Shown here piece after piece: positions 1-7,183 of a DNA stretch of 21,707 bases. The DNA is taken from positions 519,688 through 541,394 of the forward strand of contig NW_004754930.1 in the NCBI RefSeq assembly GCF_000188695.1. The letters are read 5' to 3'. The notes under the pieces were generated by a model. It saw only the letters and a program-made list of their open reading frames with translations, was not told the origin of the DNA and made no database searches. The stretch's first letter is position 1, and each line of letters starts with the position of its first letter. Made by a program: the position numbers and the translations under genes. Source of the DNA: Salpingoeca rosetta (taxonomy: Eukaryota > Opisthokonta > Choanoflagellata > Craspedida > Salpingoecidae).

Positions 1-25
1 CACACACACATTCACACACACATAC

Positions 26-96
26 ACAGCGACACACACAGCGACACACACAGCGACACACACAGCGACACACACAGACACACACACAGACACACA
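26..96 (+). repeat. 12-bp tandem repeat (AGCGACACACAC)x4 in the intron of the left-edge gene
   Basis: Four exact 12-bp units lie at 28-75, flanked by CA/GACA dinucleotide repeats. On the sense strand of the left-edge gene this is a GT-rich tract starting directly at its first donor. Confidence 0.8.
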
Positions 97-97
97 C

Positions 98-189
98 CTG
101 TCCAGCAGCGCGTAGGCTTCCAGCCGGTCTTGCTGGATGCGGAAGATGGGGAACGACGATGATGTGTCGTCTTGATCATCATCAGCCAT
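98..189 (-). CDS. First coding exon of an unrecognised gene (partial, runs off the left edge)
   Basis: Reading the minus strand from an ATG at 189-187 gives 30 complete codons beginning MADDDQDDTSSSFPIF, then a split codon and a GT donor (CAG|GTGTGT) at 97-96. The rest of the window to base 1 is GT-rich on the sense strand, which is how introns start elsewhere in this window. The protein begins with an acidic, serine-rich stretch followed by a probably helical segment (RIQQDRLEAYALLD). I do not recognise the family. The call rests on an open ATG exon, a good donor and the intron-like sequence behind it. It is divergent from the dephospho-CoA kinase gene, with 240 bp between start codons. It could be a chance open stretch, but its amino-acid composition is unlike the repeat-derived frames around it. 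Confidence 0.5.
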
Positions 190-429
190 CGTGGCAGTGA
201 GAGCGTTTGCACACGTTTTCTTCTGACGACTGACTTCAGTTGTTGCACAATTGAATGCCACAACAAAGGCAAAGCAAAGGCAAAACAAGCAACACAGACA
301 CACACAGACACAGACACAGACACACAGACACAGACACACAGACACACACACACCCAGACACACAGACACAGACACACACAGACACACAGACACAGACACA
401 CACACACACACACAGACACGCACGGACAC
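190..429. promoter_or_regulatory. Divergent intergenic region, left-edge gene / dephospho-CoA kinase
   Basis: These 240 bp separate two outward-facing start codons, so they probably hold both promoters and 5' UTRs. About half (290-418) is a CACAGA/CACA microsatellite. I see no clear TATA box. A small 5' UTR intron of either gene inside this region cannot be excluded. Confidence 0.45.
290..418 (+). repeat. (CACAGA)n / (CA)n microsatellite
   Basis: Irregular alternation of CACAGA and CACACA units across about 130 bp just upstream of the dephospho-CoA kinase start codon. Its open frames (Thr-Asp-His-Arg runs) are repeat translations, not a gene. Confidence 0.85.
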
Positions 430-1452
430 ATGGTGCTGATGGTGGTGGCGAGGCTGGCGGCTGGCCTCATCTCTGCCAGCGCTGGGTTGTTGTTGGACCG
501 GGTTCGGTACGGCACACTGTTGGCAGGGACCTGTTGTTTCGCACTGGATCTCGGCGTGTTTGGACTGGCGCACTGGCCAAGCCTGCTCGCTGCGACGTCG
601 CTGGCAATCTTCTTCTCCCGCTTTCGCGTCATTGGCTTGACCGGCGGCGTTGGCTGCGGCAAGGTGTGGCACATGCGCCCGTGCACAGACACGTGCCACT
701 TTGCTCAATGTCACCCAACACACAGCTCATGTTGTCTGTGTTGATACACACACATGTACGTCTGCACACACATCTTCACACACACACACACATCTTCACA
801 CACACGCACACACACACACACACACAAACTCATCTTCACACCCCCTCCCCTGTTTCCATTGCAAACGTGGCAGTCGACAGTGTGCAAGATGCTGACGGAA
901 AAGGGTGCCGTGGTGATTGACGCGGATGCCATTAGCCACAACGTGCTGCTGCGTGGAAGATGGGGCTACCGACGGTTCGTCGCGGCCTTCGCCAAAGAGA
1001 TTGCAGAGCGACCAGAGTTATTGGACACAGAGTCTGGGCAAGTGAACCGGAGTGTGCTGCGGCAAATTGCATTTGAGGACCGCAGTGTATCGCGGAAGCT
1101 CAACAAGGCGCTGCACCTGCCAATCGGGTTTGAGCTGCTGCAGCAGTTGCTGTCGGCCCGCTTCCTTCACTGGCGGCCCTTTGTGGTGCTCGATGCGCCG
1201 CTGCTGCTGGAGACCGGCCTGAACCACATCTGCAAGTGGGTAATCACCGTGTCGTGTACGGAGGAGCAGCAAGTGCAGCGTGTCATGGGCAGAGACCTGA
1301 CGACCGCGGAGGACGCACGGCGCATCATCGCTACGCAGATGCCGCTGGAGAAGAAGGTCAAGCTGTCCGACCACATCATCGCAAACGACGGCACGCTGGC
1401 GCAGCTCCGGCAGCGCGTGGACGCATGCGTTCGCGCAGCACCCACGTTCTAG
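430..1452 (+). CDS. DCAKD: Dephospho-CoA kinase (CoaE/DCAKD family), two exons
   Basis: Exons 430-663 and 874-1452 join in phase 0 to give 270 residues. The enzyme phosphorylates the 3'-hydroxyl of dephospho-CoA with ATP, the last step of coenzyme A synthesis. The P-loop is GLTGGVGCGKST (about residues 69-80); the intron falls exactly between its Lys78 and Ser79, with donor AAG|GTGTGG and acceptor GTGGCAG|TCG. Later family motifs follow: VIDADAISHNVL, VVLDAPLLLETGL, the QRVMGRD lid region and the C-terminal RRIIATQMPLEKK and DHIIAND. The start at 430 adds about 65 residues before the P-loop with two or three hydrophobic stretches (roughly 1-21, 29-46, 50-62), unlike human DCAKD, where the hydrophobic segment is C-terminal. 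This suggests membrane anchoring or organelle targeting (inference). An upstream exon is possible. It is tail-to-tail with MCM2. Confidence 0.9.
748..836 (+). repeat. (CA)n microsatellite in the dephospho-CoA kinase intron
   Basis: CA repeats with TCTT interruptions in the 3' half of intron 664-873, close to the acceptor. This matches the CA-before-acceptor pattern in the other genes here. Confidence 0.8.
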
Positions 1453-2015
1453 CCACCAGCAGCGGCAGATGCTCGTGCAATCAGATGTAGATTTTTTTTA
1501 ACTTCTCAAAGGAGAGATGGAGGTGGAGGACGCGGCGTGGCGTTTCGGTGTGGCGCTGCGTGGACCTGCATGCGCTCTAATGTGCCGTATGTGCCATGGC
1601 AATGTGCTGTGCTGTGCTGTGCTGTGCTGGTTGTGGCCAGCACTTGTTTCAACACAATTGCGTGTGCAAGTCAGTACACAATTTGTATGCTCAAACCGCC
1701 CGCCCGCCGCCACTGGCGCAGGCCTCGCTACTATCACACGCACACAGTCACACAAAAAGGCAAGGCGAACATGGCAAAGAGGGGATTGACAACAAGCGCA
1801 GCTGCACGACAAACTAACAAGAGAAAAATGAACAGCGGCAAGCCATAGGCGCAATGAGCAGCAGCAGCAGCAGCGATGAAGAGTGCAAGCAGCAAACAAG
1901 CAAGTGAGTAGGACAAACAGACAGACGCCTGATCGCAAGATGAACGTGATAATGCTGCTCGTGCTGCTGATGATGCTGCTGATGATGATGGTGACTGAAA
2001 CATGAACGTGTGCAA
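1453..2015. other. Convergent intergenic region, dephospho-CoA kinase / MCM2
   Basis: This holds both 3' ends. I see no convincing AATAAA signal on either strand; a T8 run lies just after the kinase stop (about 1492-1499). It contains a (TGTGC)n pentamer tract near 1602-1628, an AGC run at 1856-1876 and a CTG/ATG-rich stretch at 1950-1990. The open frames here are low-complexity and I do not support a gene. Confidence 0.6.
1602..1630 (+). repeat. Pentanucleotide (TGTGC)n tract
   Basis: About five consecutive copies in the convergent intergenic region downstream of the kinase gene. Confidence 0.75.
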
Positions 2016-2436
2016 TTACTCGTATGTCTTCTTGATCTTGTTTCCGTCCAAGGAGAACCTGAACCCACAACATGCAAACAAGACAAGAGATTAGGAGGGG
2101 GATTAGTGGAACATGTGCACAGAGAGGGAGAGAGAGGCGGGATAACACAGTGTGTGCATGTGTTGTGTGTGCGTGTGTTGTGTGTGCGTGTGTGTGCGTG
2201 CATGTGTTGCGTGCATGTGTTGTGTGTGCGTGTGTGTAAGTGTAGGTGTATCGGCGTGTGTTGCGTGAGAACTCCTCCGACTTGTAAAACTCTGTGAGGT
2301 CATGAATGTCCAGATGCCGCGCCTGGTCGAACAGCAAGCAAATTATGTACGAGTGAGCGCGCTTCCTGTCGACAGTACACAGCAAAATAGCACCAGCACC
2401 AGCACCAGCATCTCCACCGCTGCAGTTGCTGCTGCA

Positions 2437-2475
<39 letters not shown>

Positions 2476-4359
2476 ATCCCAATCCCACCGTTCCAACACA
2501 CACACACACACACACACACAGACACATACGCGGACACACATACACATACACACACACACACACAGACATGCATACGCACACGCACACACGTCACAATCCA
2601 AACGCAGCAGCTGCAGCTGCACATGCGGCAACGCACCCTTGCTTGGAACTCGTCCTGGTCAATCTCAATGACTTCGGGAATGTCCTGGTTGTAGCGCGTC
2701 TGGTGGAACGACAGTGTCTCCTGGTGAAGATTCAACAGCAGGAACATCAGCAGCTCGTTGTTGTCCTTCTTGTACGTGATGTACTTCTGGAACTTTCGCC
2801 GCATGTTCTTCATCACGCTGAACTTCTGCGACTCAATGAAGCTGGTGAGGGTGACGCGGATCGCCATGTCGACGTCGTCCTGGCGCACGTAGTCCCGCAG
2901 ATGCATGCGCGCGTGTGCCTCTGCAATGCGAATCATCGACTCAATGTGGCGCACGGTGATGGGCACGCTGCCCGTGAGTTGGGACTCCCGTCGCAGCTCG
3001 CCATACAGCTTGGCAATCTTGTCCTGATCCATTTGCTGCAGCTTCGGGTGCACGGTGCGCTTGGCATATTGGATGTACTTGCGAAGCATCTCCTGCGACA
3101 GGCTCCCGCCGTCGCTCGTCCCGTTCAGCCCATCCGCAGACTCGTCCATCGCCTGTCAATAGTGAAAGGGGGGAGGGGGGGGGCGGTTGAGGTGAGTTGG
3201 TTGGTTGGGGGTTGGGTTGAGGGTTGGGATGACGGTAGTGAACACTGCAGGATTTGCAAAGTCTTCAGCGCGTCACACGAGCCCGCTTGTATCACTGACA
3301 CACACACATATGCACTGCACAAATACAAGTACACACACACAGACAAACACAAACAAACAAACAAACATACATACAGGCAGGCAGGCACACACACACACAT
3401 ACAAAACCACCCGCCAATCACGCAAACAGACGACGCACGTTGCTTGCTGGGTGGCTCTTGATGTGGCTGTTAACAACAAAGGAGGCCAGGCGCTCGTCCT
3501 TGACGGCGTCCACCACATCCTTCACCACGCACAAAATGTCAAAACGCGAGAGAATGGGTTCAGTCAGGTCCACGTTCTGGGCAAACGTCTTGCCCGGCTG
3601 GTAGCGGCCCTTGATGGGGTTGGCGGCGGCCATGACAGAGCACCGCGCCTGCAGCGTCGTCACAATGCCGGCCTTGGACACGGAGATGCTCTGCTGCTCC
3701 ATGGCCTCGTGGATACTCGTGCGGTCCTGGTCAGACATCTTGTCAAACTCGTCAATGAGGCACACGCCCTGGTCCGCCAACACGAGCGCGCCGCCCTGCA
3801 GCGTCCACTCCCGCGTGACGGGATCGCGGCTCACAGACGCCGTGAGACCAACAGCAGATGCACCTTGTCCTGTCGTAAACACCGCGCGGTGCGCCGTCTT
3901 CTCCACATACTTGAGAAACTGCGACTTGGCCGTGCCAGGGTCGCCAAGCAGCAGCACGTTGATGTCCCCGCGCACGCGGTGCTTGCCGCCCGGGTTCTTT
4001 GGCTCGCCGCCAAACATGGCGAGGGCAATGGCGGTCTTGATGTCGTCGTGGCCGTAGATGGAGGGGGCGATGCTGCGGATGACCTTGGCGCCAATGTTCT
4101 CGTCCTCCGCAAGCTGCCGGATGCGCTTGATGTCGTCGTCGCTCAGCTCGTCCTGCAGTGGCACAGCGGTCACGGTGGTGTGTGTGTATGTGTGTGTGTG
4201 TGTGCGCGCGCGCGTGTGTGTGTGTGTGGAATGTGTGTGTATTCGGAGTGTGGCGTGTTGCAGTGAGTTGAGAGGGATGTGAGAACAGCAAGACAAGAGT
4301 TCGCAGGGTCCTTGCAATAGGGGAGGAACAAAGGATCGCAGCTGACACAAGCGAACAGG

Positions 4360-4396
<37 letters not shown>

Positions 4397-7144
4397 ACAC
4401 CAACAAACAAAAGAATCAGCATGAGTGCGTACCGTGGAGAGCTTGTCGGCCTTCTTCTCAATGTAGTTTGCTTCGATGACGGTTGAGAACACAGGAAAGC
4501 CGTGCTTGGAGTTGAGGGACTTGTCAAAGTTGTTGCGGTAGATGCCCGTCACCTCAACTTCGTCGCCAGGCTGACGACAGTGTCGTCGTACCAGGGCAAG
4601 AGCACGGGGAGAAACAGGTGGCAGTGGTGGGAACATGGTGAGACGAGGGAAAAACAGAAGGGGAGCAGCACCACAGGTAGGCAGGTGAGCAAACACAGAC
4701 ATACAGACACAGACACACACAGGCACACACACACACACAGCCAGACAGACAGACAGACACATACAACCGTGGTGAGACAAGTAGGAAGCAGGTGTAGGAA
4801 GCAGGTGTAGGAAGCAGGTGTAGGAAGCAGGTGAGACAACAGCAGTACCTTGACAAAGTCGACGTAATCCCAGAGGAGGATGACGTCCTTCTGGCGCGGG
4901 AGGCGGCCCGGCGGAACGGACCCGGGCGACTCCTGGATTGTGATGCGCTGGTAGTTGCGGTACACCGTCTCCTCCGTGTTCACCCTGTCCGTGCGACAAG
5001 ATGCAACGCAATGGTCGAGGATTTTTGAGTGAGTGAGTGAGTGAGTGAGTGAGTGAGTGAGTGAGTGAGTGAGTGAGTGTGTGAGTGAGTGAGTGAGTGA
5101 GTGAGTGAGTGAGTGAGTGAGTGAGTGGGTGAGCAAACGATACCACACATTCATGCATCCCCACACAAACGCAAGGCAGGGACAACACATCAGAACATGG
5201 ACTGACGAGAACGGGCCGCGGGATTGGCAAGTTGGGCAGTTGGCGACGGAGGTTTCGGTGATTGTGTCCTGTGCAACGGGGCCAATCGGAGACTTGCACT
5301 TTTCGCAAGTGTACTTCACAAGCTACACACATGCACATACAAGTGGCAAGCGCAGGGCAACAAACAATGCATGTGAGGGTGGAGGGTGGGGGGTGGGGCG
5401 TTAATGAGCAATTTCAACTCCCCTGTCCAGGATGACAAACCACACACTTTTCTCACAAACACGACAGCCGGACAGACACAGACAGACACAGATCGGCAGA
5501 CAGCCATTGCGGCGTGCAGTGGGTGGAGGAACGGCACCTTGAGCTGTGGGAAGACGCCTGTGCGGCGGGTGACGACACCCTGCAGCTTGACCAGTGCATT
5601 GAGATGTGTTTGGCGAATGTCGCGGATGGCATCAAGCACAGGCAGCGCTCCAATGCGCACGTGGATGTCACTCTTGATGCGGTCGTAGTCTGCAGTCGAG
5701 ACGGTGGCAGTGGTGGTGAGGGTGAGTGTGTGAGTGTGCCCCAGGCTGTTGGGTGAGTGGGTCGAGATCCGATAGTGTGTGTGCACTGGAGCACGGGCGG
5801 CCAAACGCATACCCACAGCACGAACACATCAACAAACAAACAAAACAAACACACACACACATACACACACATACACACACGCAGGCAGACAGCGTTGTAC
5901 GGACTTTGGAAATTGTTCGAGGAGACGTCATGGCAGCGCGTCGAGATTCTCGATGTTTTCCGTCGTGCATCCGCAACGAAGATTGCAATCGCAGGCAGAT
6001 GGTTGCACAAGGTCAATGTAGCTGCAAGCCGTATGCGTGAAGGGGATGGCTGTGAGGCGGCGAGATGATGGACATGGACGCACGTGTATGTATTGGTTTG
6101 TGTGTGCGAGCGTGTGTGTATATGTGCGAGCGAGCGCAAGCATGTGGGCTTGCAAATGCGAGAAAGCTTGCACAGCTACGTGCGTGCGTGTCTGCGTGCT
6201 CACCTGACAATGAGTGATTCGCCGTTTGCTTCGCACATGTCGCGAATGCGCTTGCCGTAGATTGACTTGCCCTGCGGTGGACAGCAGACGCGAACATAGA
6301 TGGCGCGGCATGTGAGCATTGGTGGGGCAGGGGTGAGGGCAGGAGCGTGACAGCACAGACAGCTCGTCATGGTGACCTGTAGCCCCAGGTGAGTCACGTG
6401 CACACACGTACACACGTGCACACACGTGCACACACGTGCACACACGTGCACACACGTGCACACACGTATACACACGTACACACACGTATACACACACATG
6501 TGCACTACGTACGTGGTCGTCTGTGGCTGTGCGGAGGAAGTTCTTGAAGCGGTTGTAGATTTCACGCTGTGTCGGGCGCATTGTGATCCACTCCCGCAGC
6601 GTGTGGCCTGCAAACGTGACGGAACATGCACACATGCTGTGAGCAACAGCAAACGGTGCAGAAGACTCAGCTCTGCCCCAGCAAACGCACACATGTGCAC
6701 TTATCCACACACACACACACACACACACACATATGCACCTTTGCGATCCTCGAGGTTCTCGATGATGGTCTCGTCCTCAGCCTGGGGCAAAGCAGACAGG
6801 GAAGCAAGGAGGTGCGGTGAGCACACAACGCTACGGCCAGCAAATGGGGGGAGAAGAAACTCAGAGCGAGGAGAGGCAAGACAGTGAAGCGAAGCCTCAG
6901 CAGGCGTGCGCGTACATAGTCCTGGTCCTCCTGGAACTCCGTGTCCTCTTCGCCCTCGGCTGTACGTGCGGATCGCTCAGCAATACGGCGGCGGCGACGC
7001 GGCAGCTCGCCAGTGTCTTCCTCCTCATCATCTACAGAGACAAAAAGTGATGCGACGGGGTTGGAAGCGGGGACAAAAGGTGTCAGTTACAGGACAGGGT
7101 TGGAGATTATGAGTGGCGGGTGCACAAATGTGTGTATGGTGTGC

Positions 7145-7183
<39 letters not shown>

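Noticed and set aside
3180..3230. Telomere-like GGGTTGGG units in the window
   Set aside because: The motif is irregular, internal to an MCM2 intron, and explained as the complement of a polypyrimidine tract before an acceptor.
4781..4832. Short regular repeats considered as a CRISPR-like array
   Set aside because: Units are directly adjacent with no unique spacers, and the genome is eukaryotic.
5690..6021. A small intron within MCM2 exon 9 to explain the frame changes
   Set aside because: Homology to MCM2 continues across the switch points with no room for an intron and no GT-AG pair of usable size.
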